Shown piece after piece: positions 53,985 to 64,000 of a stretch of DNA of 64,000 nucleotides; positions within the stretch are counted from its first letter, which is position 1, and every line of letters begins with the position of its first letter. Origin of the DNA: Leptodontidium sp. MPI-SDFR-AT-0119 (lineage: Eukaryota > Ascomycota > Leotiomycetes > Helotiales > Leptodontidiaceae); contig JAHLEZ010000003.1 in the NCBI GenBank assembly GCA_020726505.1, positions 930,001 to 994,000 on the forward strand, in the 5' to 3' direction. The position numbers were made by a program, and so were the translations under genes. The notes below the pieces were generated by a model, which ran no database searches, was not told the DNA's origin, and saw only the letters and a program-made list of their open reading frames with translations.

Positions 53985-55062
53985 GATTGGAAAGGTTGTG
54001 GTTTGGTGGGTGAGTGGTAAATAGCAAGAAGGAGCTCGGATCCGATGAAGTGGTCTTGTTTGTTGTGGTTTGTTGAGGATGTGTATTTCGAGCGATCTTG
54101 AGCACGAATGTCGGATATGTCGAATAAGTGTTTGCATTCGAGGTCAATGCAGCCGCCTGGTGAAATTCAAATCTTTCTTGGTGACGTCAACTGCTTCTTT
54201 GCTTCTGAATGTTCTGCTTTGCTGGCTTGCCTCGCCTTCAATCGAATCCAGTACAAGTTCAAAGCTGTCGTTGAAAGTGTCAAGAAGAGGAGGCGAAGCC
54301 CGACAATTTCGATGTTGATGGATAGGAATCTGCCGTCAAATGCGAGCAGTACCGAATCACTTGCACTGCCGTTGATACGTGTAACTGACGATCGTCGCTC
54401 TTTATAGCTCTCCAGCTTCCTCATCAGCTTAGCGTGCCCGAAGCCAAACCCTGGTTGGTGGTGAAGTGCTGTATTACAGATAGATGATGTGCAGGCCATG
54501 CTTTCCATCCGCATCTCTCCACCAACAGCACTCACACGTCTCTTGCCTTGTAAATGCCAAGGGCTGCAACAACTGCACCTGCCGCTTCGAGGGGAAGTCG
54601 ATTATCTTATCGTCGACCTGGTGAAGCTTAAATTCTCACCCCTCGATTGCCCCTCCTCGCCCCACGTTTCTCGACGGTGTGATTTTAATCTCCCTCATTG
54701 GTCTACGAGGTGGAAAGCTAGCCAGGAAGGGCAGTTCGGATAATTCTTGGTCTGTTGATTATTGTGCGACGACGGGTTGTAGTTCGCGAGCTTGTTGATA
54801 TTACTTGATGATCGTGAGATGGCTTGCTTCCTTGGTTAGGTACTGTCGGAGGAAAGCCCAAAGCGTGCTGCAATGCCTTTAAAACTTCTTGGAAGTTGAG
54901 GAAAGTGCAAAAGATATCTTGCCGAGGAGATGGCTTCTTGAAGTATATGAAGCCTGTCTCGTCCGGGCATATGTACTGGAGTAGCAGAAAATTGTAAAGG
55001 GACTACTTTTCTTCAGCTGAGATATTCAATCTGTACTGTACGCTCTTGTAACAATCATCATC
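53985..55062. other. divergent intergenic region between DUF3632-like gene and RNase gene
   Basis: No gene supported. Short overlapping ORFs occur at 54070-54743 on both strands but have no domains. The right end contains the promoter and 5' UTR of the secreted RNase. Confidence 0.5.
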
Positions 55063-55665
55063 ATGTTTGAACTCAAGACTCTCCTGCCGCTTGTGCTCCT
55101 CTTTACCACTTCGACTTCTATCCCAGTCCTCGAAGAACGAGCAGCAGCAACATGCGGTACTACATCCTATACTGCCGCTGCAGTCAACGCTGCTTCTCAA
55201 AAGGCTTGCTCTTACTACAAGGCCGGCAGTGCACCTGGGTATGTCATATCTCATCTCGAAATTCTCTATTATCTTGGAACCTGGGAGTATCCTCTCTATT
55301 CCTGGTCATCGTCCAAGGCACTTGAAAAGGGTACATACTAAATCACAATCAGCGGCTATCCCCACACCTACAACAACTACGAAGGATTCAAATTCGGAGG
55401 AGTAGCTGGGCCCTACCAAGAATTCCCCATTCTCTCAAGCGGCGCACTGTACACAGGCGGTAAGAACCCCCCACCCCACCAGGTCTCCAGCATCTTTACA
55501 ACATTGAAACTGGACTGGAAAGGAAATTGCAATCTGACAACTCCTCAAGGCTCTCCCGGTCCGGACCGTGTCATTATCACAGTACCGGCATGTAAGCAAG
55601 CAGGAACGATTACACACACTGGTGCTAGTGGGAATAACTTTGTGGCTTGTTCTGGAACGAATTAG
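55063..55665 (+). CDS. secreted guanyl-specific ribonuclease, RNase T1/N1 family
   Basis: Three exons (55063-55238, 55353-55459, 55550-55665) give 132 residues. A signal peptide spans about 1-19 (hydrophobic [12 protein letters not shown]), and LEERA near 23-27 may be a short propeptide. The mature part is a small disulfide-bonded RNase that cuts single-stranded RNA 3' of G. Active-site context is complete: [12 protein letters not shown] (His63), [10 protein letters not shown] (general-base Glu), GSPGPDRV (Arg), and [14 protein letters not shown] (His). The length and lack of long loops fit RNase T1/F1, not the longer ribotoxin branch. Introns of 114 and 90 nt are a little longer than usual, but splice phases are exact. 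Extracellular nutrition is the likely role; effector function is possible but not shown. Confidence 0.93.
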
Positions 55666-56326
55666 ATTTGAATAAATGGATTTTGATTCATGAGAACTTG
55701 GTACTCTCGGTGCTTTCCGTCTCCCACTCTCGATTTTAGTGTTGAAATATTACAATGACACATGAATTGCCTACACAGACAACATCCGCGAAAGGCTAGA
55801 ACAGAGGTAGCCAGTGGCTTCATAATCATACTGACAGGCAAGTGACTGTGGCAGCTGGTAAGCCTAGACTGGACGTGACATGGGGGTCCATCAACACATA
55901 GGGGGAGCTATTCCCATCTCAGGGAAACGGCAAGGCTGAATACAAGAGCTCGGGATATGAAATGGCTCACAACAGAAGTTGCTTTGAGGTTACACAACGA
56001 GGCTGAGCAGCGTTCGGGGTCTGACAAGCGTCACTTTGGACATGAGTGCAAAGACCGAATCTCTCGTTGAGCCGGCGTGAACTTACGCGAGACCTCTCTC
56101 ATTTGAAAGGGTTACCTGTAGCTCTCAACATGGACTCTGAATTTGAAGTTTTCAATACTGACTCCATGAATTGCAGATCTGAAAATGGGTAGGTAGAGTT
56201 TCCAGTTCCGAAAACCTCAAATCGTGGAGCTTTCCTGACAATTCTATCACGCTGGAAAAAGTACTTGTCCTAAACACTGAGGCTGAACGCGGGATCTGAA
56301 TCGGGCTTTGGATTTCTTTGTTCGCC
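55666..56326. other. intergenic between RNase gene and small membrane ORF
   Basis: No gene seen in this 660-bp stretch. Confidence 0.5.
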
Positions 56327-56794
56327 ATGGCTAACCGTGATATAGCTTCAACAGATACCAAAATCACAATTGCATTTGGCATCGTCAGCACATTGCTCGG
56401 AGCAGCATGTCTCTTCATTGCGTATCTTACGCCGAGGGCTATGAAGCAGGAGATGCGGAATAGTGAGCCCCCCGATCTGTTCCTCAAGTCTGAACACCTT
56501 GCTGACTTGTACCAGTTGGTTTTCATGCTCCCAATAGCCATGTTGAATATCAGCGACCACAGTACCATGTTCATGAGCACAAGATGGTGGCATTCACCAC
56601 TGCAGATATTCCAGTTGACCAGTCGGATGGTAGATTGTCTGGAGTTTCCTGGCGGAAGGGCTTGTCAGGACTTCCATGTGACTTCTGAGGATTGGAGCGC
56701 GAGGGAGTTTGGGGGCGACGGGAATGTGGGTTTGTACTTCTGGGGGGCATACAGAGTCGGGGTTTTCGTGGAAATTGATGACGGTCTTTGCTGA
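56327..56794 (+). CDS. small one-TM hypothetical protein
   Basis: An ORF of 155 residues starting MANRDIASTDTKITIAFG, with a single clear transmembrane helix (IAFGIVSTLLGAACLFIAYLT, about residues 13-33). This opening (short polar head, D-T-K, then AFGI-ST-LG) is a pattern I recognise from many small uncharacterised proteins of Leotiomycetes and Dothideomycetes. The tail after about residue 45 is less regular, and the real stop may depend on an unseen intron. It converges with the APH-like gene, whose stop lies about 50 bp away. The first 45 residues are the reason to believe in it. No function can be given. Confidence 0.45.
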   Translation: MANRDIASTDTKITIAFGIVSTLLGAACLFIAYLTPRAMKQEMRNSEPPDLFLKSEHLADLYQLVFMLPIAMLNISDHSTMFMSTRWWHSPLQIFQLTSRMVDCLEFPGGRACQDFHVTSEDWSAREFGGDGNVGLYFWGAYRVGVFVEIDDGLC

Positions 56795-56845
56795 GAAGCA
56801 TGGGCTCCAGAATGTACAGTGTGTACGGTGCAAGACGCCAGCCGA

Positions 56846-57868
56846 TTATAACTTTAGACGAGATTCCGCTCGGCCCGGATCCTGGAAATCCAAATATGAA
56901 TCAAGTCTTTGGATCTCTTCAATATCCCGGCCCTCTTGTACCACTCGGTCAATTGCTCCATCGTCAAAAGCAATTCCATGCCAAAGCAAAACTCCCAGAT
57001 CTCTCGCAAGCTTTACCGCTTCCAGGGTATGGCTCCAGCCCAAGGCAGGTATATGTCTCTTCAGCTCAGCCCAGAAAAGGTCTCTCAGTATCTTGGCATC
57101 TGAACAGTCCTGGAACCCAGTGGGTGTCATTTCTCCTAGCAGCTCTTCAAGGCCATATAGGCAGACTCCAAATGGAAGTATTTCCGCTTCAGCCCAGTCC
57201 ACAAGTCCTGTCAATTCCCCAGATGAAGGATCCACCATGATATTCGCAGCTACAATGTCACCATGTGTCAAAACCCAAGGGAGTGTTTCGATACGTTGTA
57301 GATTTGCAAGAACATGCCGTGCTTTGCCTTGGAATCTAACTGGTAGGTCCGTACAGAGAGACTGAAGACGTGTCCGGATGCTTCGTCCTACCCTTCCTAA
57401 AGGCCTATGTTCGACAGTGCCTCGATACCAGGACTTCGAGAGGAATACTGCGAAGTCTCTACATAGCCTTGCCCTACCATAGACTGGCATTCTATGAATA
57501 GCAGTGCTATCTCGCAGATGCTTGAAAGATATGCCTCTAATCCTCTCCATCTTATATACCAACAAGCCCGAAGCTGGAAGTGTTCCAATGTATTCTGTCT
57601 CCGGAGCGAATGTGCCATATATATCTCGCGCTGCTGTAGTTACTCGCAGGTCCAATCGATAATTCGAGGGACGAAACTGTATGACGGTGTTTTCGCCAAC
57701 AAGCACCGTCATCGAGCAATAGCCCTGGCATGATGCCGGCGAGATGGATTTGTTCGGATAGAGGTTCTTGACGAAAGCGTAGCAGTCCAGTCGGTCTTGC
57801 GCTGTCAATCCAGATCGGAGGAAGAAGCTGTTGATGGACTGTAGAGCCAACTCCTGCCCATCAGCCAT
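56846..57868 (-). CDS. aminoglycoside phosphotransferase-like (APH family) protein
   Basis: Single minus-strand exon, 340 residues. It has the protein-kinase-like APH fold used to phosphorylate small molecules or serve as an atypical kinase. The ATP-binding start is weak (CSMTVLVGENTVIQFRP). The catalytic loop LTHGDIVAANIMVD (His202-Gly203-Asp204, Asn209) and the metal site GLVDWAEAEILPFG (Asp224) are intact. It lacks any signal or membrane segment. The APH family is greatly expanded in ascomycetes with mostly unknown substrates, so antibiotic resistance should not be assumed. The ATG (MADGQEL) is the first in frame. Confidence 0.85.
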   Translation of the reverse strand: MADGQELALQSINSFFLRSGLTAQDRLDCYAFVKNLYPNKSISPASCQGYCSMTVLVGENTVIQFRPSNYRLDLRVTTAARDIYGTFAPETEYIGTLPASGLLVYKMERIRGISFKHLRDSTAIHRMPVYGRARLCRDFAVFLSKSWYRGTVEHRPLGRVGRSIRTRLQSLCTDLPVRFQGKARHVLANLQRIETLPWVLTHGDIVAANIMVDPSSGELTGLVDWAEAEILPFGVCLYGLEELLGEMTPTGFQDCSDAKILRDLFWAELKRHIPALGWSHTLEAVKLARDLGVLLWHGIAFDDGAIDRVVQEGRDIEEIQRLDSYLDFQDPGRAESRLKL

Positions 57869-59515
57869 GATGGAGTGTATGGCTTCGCCATGTTGGACTC
57901 GGGGGGTACTGGAAGCGTTTTGAGGAGGGGAGGGTAGGACGAAGAAGTAACTAGAGTTACCCCACGCTACCTACCTATCGGCTGACCTGGGGAGATAAGA
58001 CATGTTATGCAGGCGTTGTTGGTTGGGAGGGTTTCAAGGCTGCATATTTTTGTAACAGGTGGAAGGTTGTGAGTATGTAGAATGCGCAAGAGCCGCTGAT
58101 TTTGAGGTGTTGTTGTCTGATGAGAGGAGCTCCAACAGCTCCGACAGACAGATGTTGTCAGTCAACCTTGAAGCTTCAATCGGGCACGGTCCACATTTTT
58201 GCCTGCAACTCGGCTGCAAGCAAGAAAAAAACTTGGAATGGGAATTCGAACTACCTTGAATTTCTGGTTGTGAACATGTATATAAGCAACATGATTTCTC
58301 CTTCTCTCTTACCTCTTACATTGCCAATACGAAGTCATCGAAGTTCCTTTGAGTTTTGAAAGTTCAAGACAACCAAAGAAAGTTGCTGCACCGTGCTATG
58401 CTATTGCAATTATTTCGTCCCATTTCCACAAAATCTCCAGGCAATACCCAAGTAGTTATTGTCCAGAGTTTGTAGAACCATCGAGAAGAACTAGATGGGT
58501 CGGGATTGTCTATGGAAATTAGTTATTTGGCCCGAGATATCGGATATTCTAAGACTCCGGGGTGACCTTAGGAAATTGAAGCTCTCAACCCTGCTGTTTT
58601 GCAAGCTTTCCCTTGAGTTTGATGTCGATTTTGAAGCTGCTCGGGGATTCATATTATGAATATCTGCACTTGGTTTCATGCGGTCTCGCAGCAGTCATAC
58701 CTGCATGAGCTGCGAGACAATCCACACTCCTCGACTCGCACGCATCAACACATCAAACCCGATCGACATGACGACGCCAACTCTGCTGATACCAAGCCAT
58801 CAGCGGCAAAAAAAGTACGAATGAGGAATAGTCGAGTGACAGGGAAGCAAATGGGTCGTGTTGCTCTCGTATCCAATCAAGACTGGGCTGAGACGTCGAA
58901 TTGTGCCCAATCATGTCTGTTGCTGCCCAGCATCGTAAGGCTGGAGTAAGATTAACCAAATCCACCTGGTATTTTCTCTTCAGCCTCAGCCTTTGGAACC
59001 CTAAATTCGTTACATTTCCTTACACCTTGTTTGCGTACTGTCATTCTCATTCATCTACAATTGCCATCCTGCGAGTTTCTAGGAAGAGAGAGTACCGCTG
59101 GACTGGTCGTGTACGCTGCCCTCTGAGCGACTTGTCGTCAGACCATCGCCTCTCAGCTCGGATCGAATTCCCACCACACCTATTTTTGTGCTGAGGCTAC
59201 ACGGCCGCAAAGTCATGGTTACGCCCGGTGAACACCTCATATTGTTACTCGACCAAGCTTTCACAGAGAAAATGGACAGAAGAGCATGGCTGCACCTTCC
59301 CTAAAGCGAGGCTTCCCGCGAGAAATTGAAGAGTCACACCTGCAGCTGACCCGGAATTGGGACCTTTCCCACGTCTATCAAACAAATCATTTCGTCAGGC
59401 TGTGAAATCATACACTTGGAGCCTTATTCAAGTAATCATTCCATTCTTAATATTTCTTCACTCTTCGATCAACCTTTCTTCTCCCTTGTCGGATTCATCG
59501 GACTAGATCGCAAAC
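57869..59515. other. 1.6 kb divergent intergenic region
   Basis: Lies between the APH-like gene (minus) and the DUF2235 gene (plus). Several short ORFs on both strands, none with a recognisable domain or splice structure. No RNA gene seen. Confidence 0.5.
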
Positions 59516-61653
59516 ATGGCGACCAACACCATCAAGCGTCTTATAATCTGTTGCGACGGTACTGTAAGTTACATCAGAATCCCTGATACTTGTCCCTTCA
59601 TATGGCAACCTATTTTTCAGATAGTCAATATGTACCCCTGCAAATGTGAACCCAGACCAAGAGTAGATTTGCTAACCCGATTTCTAGTGGATGGATAGGT
59701 ACGTGAATGCGCCAGGCTCTGACATGCTGTATTGAAGCGGAGATTCGCTTTGGGGTTGCCAGAAGTTTCCTACCTTGACGCTACGTCTTGGCTACGTCTT
59801 GATTCGCAATCCAGTTAGAAGAGCCTCTGTAAGAACTTTACTGACTTCCTCAGCGACGACGGGTTCAAGAAACCGACTTTGATCCCCTACCAGCCAACAG
59901 GTGTACTTCAAGTTCCCTCAAATGTCACTAGAATCAGTCGAGCTCTCAGAAGAACTGGACGCGATGGTATCCCTCAGATAATCTTCTACCATTCGGGAGT
60001 TGGTACAGGCTCCAGCAAGGTGGACATGATCACCGGTGGTCTACTTGGAACTGGGATCTCTGAGGTCGGTCTCCCTATTGATCCAAGTCGCAGCGTGCAC
60101 TAACTTCCAGGCAGAACATTCGGGAAGTCTACAGTTTTGTCGCTGCCAACTACACACCCGGTGATGAAATTGTCCTCATTGGCTTCAGTCGGGGAGCCTT
60201 TACCGTCCGCAGTGTGGCCAGCATGATCAGAGACATCGGACTCCTGACCCGAAACGGCATGAACGATTTCTACCCAATCTTCAAAGACCAGCAAAACTTC
60301 AAGAATGACAGATATCGGGACATCTTTCCTGACATCCCGTTTTCGAACAAGCCATCCGGACCGAATGCTGTACATGAATACAAGCAGAGACTTGAAAGGG
60401 TACGTTTTCGTCGTCGACTTAAATTGCTTAACTAATTATTTAGGACGGCTTCACTAGAGTGCGCGATCCCAATGGCAATAGAATCATGGTTCATGCAGTG
60501 GCGGTTTGGGACACAGTTGGTTCTCTGGGCATACCAAACATCTCACTATTTGCCAAACTTGGACTACCTCACTCTACTATCGAATACAAGTTCTTCGATA
60601 CCAATCTCTCGGGCAATATCAGACATGCCTTCCAAGCACTAGCTCTTGACGAGCGTCGGTCACCATTCAAGGCATCTGTTTGGGAGAGAGCAGATTCACA
60701 TCAGACTACCGTCGACTTGCGTCAAGTCTGGTTTCCCGGAGCTCATTCAAACGTTGGAGGGGGTTATGATGACCAGGAGATTGCGAACATCACTCTAGCT
60801 TGGTATGTATTCCCATCAACAATTTGTGAATTTGCTGACCGTGTGCAGGATGATGGACCAGTAAGATCCTATAATTCTTTTCATTAGCCCAGGTCTAACT
60901 TTTGTAGGCTTGCATCCATCGGAATAGCTTTCCAGGACGAATACATCGACAAGGTCTTCATCCAGAATGTTCGCTACTACGAAAACCCCCCGAAACAGCA
61001 AGCTAAGCTTTCAAGCATGATGTCCCACACACCACAATGGGCAGTGGATCCTATATATGAGAAGCACAAGCCTGTTCGTCCCTGGGGTCTAGGTAAGATC
61101 TGGGATTCAAAGACCAGTTTTTGGCATCTTAGTGGGACTGCGTGGCGAACTCCAGGTCTCAACAAGCGAGCAAACCCTGATACTGGTCTCCTCACGGATG
61201 TTCCCATGCGAGATACAAATGAGCGCATTCACAGCTGTGTTCGTGTCCGACTTGAGCTTGACGGACTCGGTCTTGATGATAAGGGATTGTATGATCCCCA
61301 GGCGCTGAACAAGAACTGGAGGCTTCGTCAGATCCCTATCAAAGTTCAAGACCCAATTCCTTACAATACTTCATGGGGACCTGGTGCTCCTGGTCCAGAG
61401 GTAAGAATGAACATTCTAGGTGTTTGATCTATCTAACATCTCGCAGTCTCCCGGACCAAAAGAAGTACGATGGGTATGGGAATACATTGGCCCCCCAGAA
61501 GATGCACCAGTTGAGCGATACATGGTCGAGGAAACTCTTGGCCCTTACGAGCGGAAGCTCCTCTTGCTGAACAAAGGTAAGGAAGTGTTGAATCTGGTTA
61601 CTGGAGACGACCCCGCCATCATTGTTGTCGAGGCCCCCAAGCAAGCTGCGTAA
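59516..61653 (+). CDS. DUF2235 / Tle1-like alpha-beta hydrolase
   Basis: Eight exons (59516-59563, 59698-59708, 59854-60064, 60115-60399, 60444-60802, 60849-60860, 60908-61400, 61447-61653) give 541 residues. Exons 2 and 6 are micro-exons of 11 and 12 nt; they supply the W-M-D and W-M-M-D residues of conserved motifs, giving ICCDGTWMDSDDG and ITLAWMMDQLASIG. The protein matches DUF2235 (PF09994, the fold of bacterial Tle1 phospholipases). Seen here are the opening LIICCDGTW, YHSGVGTG, the nucleophile elbow IGFSRGAFT (Ser115), AVWDTVGSLG (candidate Asp) and WFPGAHSNVGGGY (His). The C-terminal 150 residues are beta-rich. No signal peptide. The fungal substrates are unknown; lipid or ester hydrolysis is inferred. 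A different 3' end is possible (next entry and findings). Confidence 0.87.
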
Positions 61654-61889
61654 CTGCATAGATGGGTCTCTTCATTTGGCACGGTTCTGTCTTCCCCTCC
61701 ACTCCACACATCACAATTGCTGCGCAAGGATAAGGTTACTTGGCTCGTAAATCGATGGCATAGCTCTATCTCTCTCATTCGTTAAGAACAGAACAGAACA
61801 AAGCTCCTCACTCTCCTCATAAACTAATCAAGCGTGCACCGGCTCACGAAAGCAAAAGCCCAAATAGCTAACATATGTGTAACCCCCAG
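61654..61889. other. 3' flank of DUF2235 gene, or intron of a longer isoform
   Basis: No ORF supported. It ends with a ctaac branch site (61868-61872) and a strong cccccag acceptor (61889). This fits an intron reaching from the gtaagg donor at 61577. Confidence 0.5.
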
Positions 61890-62551
61890 GCAGGAAATTC
61901 TATAAACGCTTCCGGCGACGCAAACGCCGGAGCCGTCCAGATGACGACTACGACCACGGCCAATACGACATCGAAGGCGATCTCGTCGAGGACAAATCCG
62001 TCCCAACTGCGCCGATGCCACGGAGTAGCCAGACTCGAAGTAGCAGGAGCGGAACTGGGACGGAGAGAAGGAGGAGGAGGAAGTCGCGACCGGTTGTTGT
62101 GGTTGATAGTGAGGATAGTCTTGTGGACGATCGCTCGAGGGTTGTTGGGCCGGGAGGGGGGCTAGGAAAACCGGTACGTGATTCGAGGGGGAGTGTGAGG
62201 GGGGACAAGGTGCGGATGAGACCTGTAAGTGGGAGTGGGAGTGAGGATAGTCTTGTGGATGAGAAGGAGGTTAGGGAGAGGTTGAGGATGAGGGATGAGG
62301 GGCGGTATAGAGATCGTGAAGAAGAGTTGTTTATTGAGAAGAGGAGGGAGAGCAGAGCGCCGAGTCGTGCTCCTAGTCGTGCTCCTAGTAGACTTCCCGA
62401 ACGAGATAGGGAGAGAGATAGAGAGAGGGATTATGACGAGATTGTCGTTACGGAGGAGCACGATGAGCGAGATCGACCTCCGAGGGAGTCGGGGAGGTTT
62501 AGAGACGGTGGTGAGAACCGTGGTAGTTTTGTGGAGGGGAGGAGGTATTAA
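61890..62551 (+). CDS. Arg/Ser/Asp-rich low-complexity exon; alternative tail of DUF2235 gene or separate gene
   Basis: From the acceptor at 61889 a frame runs open to a stop at 62551, encoding about 220 residues. It starts KFYKRFRRRKRRSRPDDDYD and continues DIEGDLVEDKS and TERRRRRKSRPVVVVDSEDS. It has three SRAP repeats and ends in an Arg/Asp/Glu-rich RDRERD stretch and EIVVTEEHDE. The composition is biased but looks like a disordered, probably nuclear-type charged tail rather than noise. A donor gtaagg at 61577 inside the last DUF2235 exon is in the right phase (codon split G + GC) to join here, which would replace its last 25 residues. If it is an independent gene, the first Met is at 62015 and no first exon was found. 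No domain recognised. Confidence 0.5.
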
Positions 62552-63276
62552 TCACTTCTGTACGAGGGTTCAAATCGCCAAGGGTGGGTGGGCGGTACGA
62601 TATTGTAGGATGGGTCAGATGAGGTGTTTGTGTATTGTTTTTGGTCAAGGGATGGGATTCGGGGTGGTACTGTACGCATTGGATTGGATTAGGAGGGGAG
62701 CACAACATAGGTGTTCTGTTACTTGCTTGGCTACTTAGGAAGGTAATTATTGACTTTTGTGTAATCTTCGTTGAGTAGACATGTAGAGCTAGCTAGAAGG
62801 GAAGTCCATGTTGAGGTAGATGGTACCTTAGGGAGGGGTCGAGCTCATATACAAGGTAGTAATATTCGACGTCGAGGGGTAATATTTTTTCTGATAGGAT
62901 AAAATATATAGGATAAATCAAGTAGATGTACCAAACCCAAGAAAAACACTAGGTTCTCTTTATGATGATGAGGATATGCTTTTAGGATTAAAGCTCTGAG
63001 TGCTACGGGTGCTGCCAGCGCTCACAGCGCCTGAAGTGCTGGCAGCTCTTGTTAGTGACGTACCTCAGCCCCTGTAAAATAGGGGCTTGACACTCAAGCG
63101 AGAATGATCGTCACATTTGGCATTTAACGAAGTCTTCATTGCAACATGTACAACCGTCAACAACCATATGTCACGAACTCTTCTTAGACATTGTATCTGA
63201 ATTGAAATATCCATATGGGACTCATCCCTTGAACGAATCAAACACGACCATTGAAAGGAAAGCCAATCAAGACACA
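62552..63276. other. intergenic before the antiporter gene
   Basis: AT-rich in places (62880-62960) with a short imperfect inverted repeat of agcgctc/gctgccagc type near 63005-63050. No gene supported. Confidence 0.5.
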
Positions 63277-64000
63277 ATGGCCTCCCTATCAACACCCACT
63301 TCATTCCTCCCCTATCACGAGCCAGGCATCGTGAAAATCCTCATCCAAACCTCCCTCCTCCTCGCCCTCAATATAGTCAACACCATCTTCGACCGCCTGA
63401 TCTTCTGTGGTCTGCTAGGCCAAGTATTCATCGGCGTGGCGTGGGGAACTCCAGGAGCGAAATGGCTCTCAGTAGAAACAGAGCATGTCATCGTCCAATT
63501 AGGGTACTTGGGTTTGATCCTCCTCGTATATGAAGGTAAAACAACCCCCTTCTTAATTTCCATACTTCTAGAGACAAGTGTTAAAATTTGGAATTTGTAA
63601 AACAGGAGGTCTAGAAACGAATTTCCGCTCCCTGAAAGCAAACATCTTCCTCTCCGTCGCCGTAGCGGCAACAGGAATAGGTTTTCCAATGGCCCTCTCT
63701 TTCACCCTACAATCCCTCTCCAACGCCACGCCTCTGCAGGCTTTCGCAGCAGGAGCAGCGCTCTGCTCTACGAGTCTAGGAACGACCTTCACCGTCCTGA
63801 GCACGAGTGGATTATCGAGCACGAGATTAGGGACTGTGTTGAGTAGTGCGGCGATGATGGATGATGTCGTTGGGTTGGTGATGGTGCAGGTTATTTCTAA
63901 CTTGGGAGAGTCGGCTGGGGGGTTTAAAGCGACTACTGTTGTGAGACCACTGGCTGTCAGTGTGGGACTTGCTATTGCTGTTCCTTTACTTTGTCGGTTC
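63277..64000 (+). CDS. CPA2-type cation/H+ antiporter, 5' part (cut by window end)
   Basis: Exon 1 is 63277-63535 and exon 2 starts at 63606 and runs past 64000. The junction joins YEG to GLETNFRSLKAN in phase 1. The protein starts MASLSTPTSFLPYHEPG and then has successive hydrophobic helices: VKILIQTSLLLALNIVNTIF, IVQLGYLGLILLVYEGGLET, ANIFLSVAVAATGIGFPMAL. Helix-rich blocks FAAGAALCSTSLGTTFTVL and SSAAMMDDVVGLVMVQVI follow; the latter carries the acidic pair expected in the ion-binding helix of CPA2 exchangers (KefB/NapA-like; Na_H_Exchanger, PF00999). At least 227 residues are visible and the C-terminus is missing. The role is H+-coupled Na+ or K+ movement; membrane location is unknown. 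It is not close to the ENA ATPase (35 kb away). Confidence 0.85.

Noticed and set aside
55063..55665. Ribotoxin interpretation of the secreted RNase
   Set aside because: The mature part is about 105 residues with T1-type spacing and lacks the longer loops of the ribotoxin branch.
56846..57868. Antibiotic-resistance gene interpretation of the APH-like protein
   Set aside because: APH-fold proteins are expanded in ascomycetes with mostly unknown substrates; nothing here points to aminoglycosides.
62162..62461. 99-residue minus-strand ORF
   Set aside because: Shadow of the Arg/Asp-rich plus-strand exon.
1..64000. CRISPR arrays, bacterial operons, rRNA genes or an intact transposon
   Set aside because: None seen. 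No spacer-repeat pattern, no transposase or reverse transcriptase motifs, and gene structure is eukaryotic throughout.

Overview
This 64 kb window is nuclear DNA of a filamentous ascomycete (Pezizomycotina). The evidence is short spliceosomal introns (mostly 45-70 nt, with GTANGT donors and CTAAC-type branch sites), C2H2 and Zn2Cys6 regulators, a LAMMER kinase, a fungal sterol-desaturase-fold SUR2 enzyme, an ENA-type Na+ P-type ATPase and DUF2235/DUF3632-type fungal families. The style of the BTB genes and the small 'IAFGI' membrane protein suggests Leotiomycetes, but that placement is inference only. Exon boundaries below were worked out by eye from splice consensus, phase and protein-family continuity.

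Left part (1-13 kb): the 3' exon of a GH127/DUF1680 beta-L-arabinofuranosidase, a secreted GH39-like glycosidase with a TATA box, and a large transcription factor carrying two C2H2 fingers plus a Zn2Cys6 cluster. Together these look like a small plant-cell-wall saccharification neighbourhood. They are followed by four co-oriented BTB/POZ genes (7.4-12.9 kb). Three of these share one gene structure: a short first exon, a phase-2 intron just before the BTB core, and a related C-terminal domain.

Middle (13-29 kb): a five-exon TCTP gene on the minus strand, sphingolipid C4-hydroxylase (SUR2), a 5.7 kb stretch with no convincing gene, a CBM48 (AMPK-type glycogen-binding) proline/serine-rich protein with an unusually long first intron holding a run of 27 C, and a five-exon ENA-type sodium/potassium P-type ATPase on the minus strand that uses one GC-AG intron.

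Right-middle (29-48 kb): a broken BTB gene and a much decayed BTB relic (both minus), a CAS1/CASD1-like O-acetyltransferase, an AIM3/BBC1-like actin-patch protein ending in a cysteine-proteinase-like domain, a tRNA-like locus about 150 nt long with two anticodon-arm-like hairpins, and a six-exon LAMMER (CLK/KNS1) kinase.

Right part (48-64 kb): long-form tRNase Z with two plausible starts (mitochondrial and nuclear forms), a RING-H2 protein, a DUF3632-like protein, a secreted guanyl-specific RNase of the T1 family, a small one-TM protein, an aminoglycoside-phosphotransferase-like (APH) kinase-fold protein, a DUF2235 (Tle1-like) alpha/beta hydrolase built from eight exons including 11-nt and 12-nt micro-exons and possibly an alternative Arg-rich tail, and the 5' part of a CPA2-type cation/H+ antiporter cut by the window edge.

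Most genes are ordinary housekeeping genes and do not form one pathway. The most distinctive local feature is the BTB family: a live tandem array plus broken and fossil copies up to about 30 kb away.
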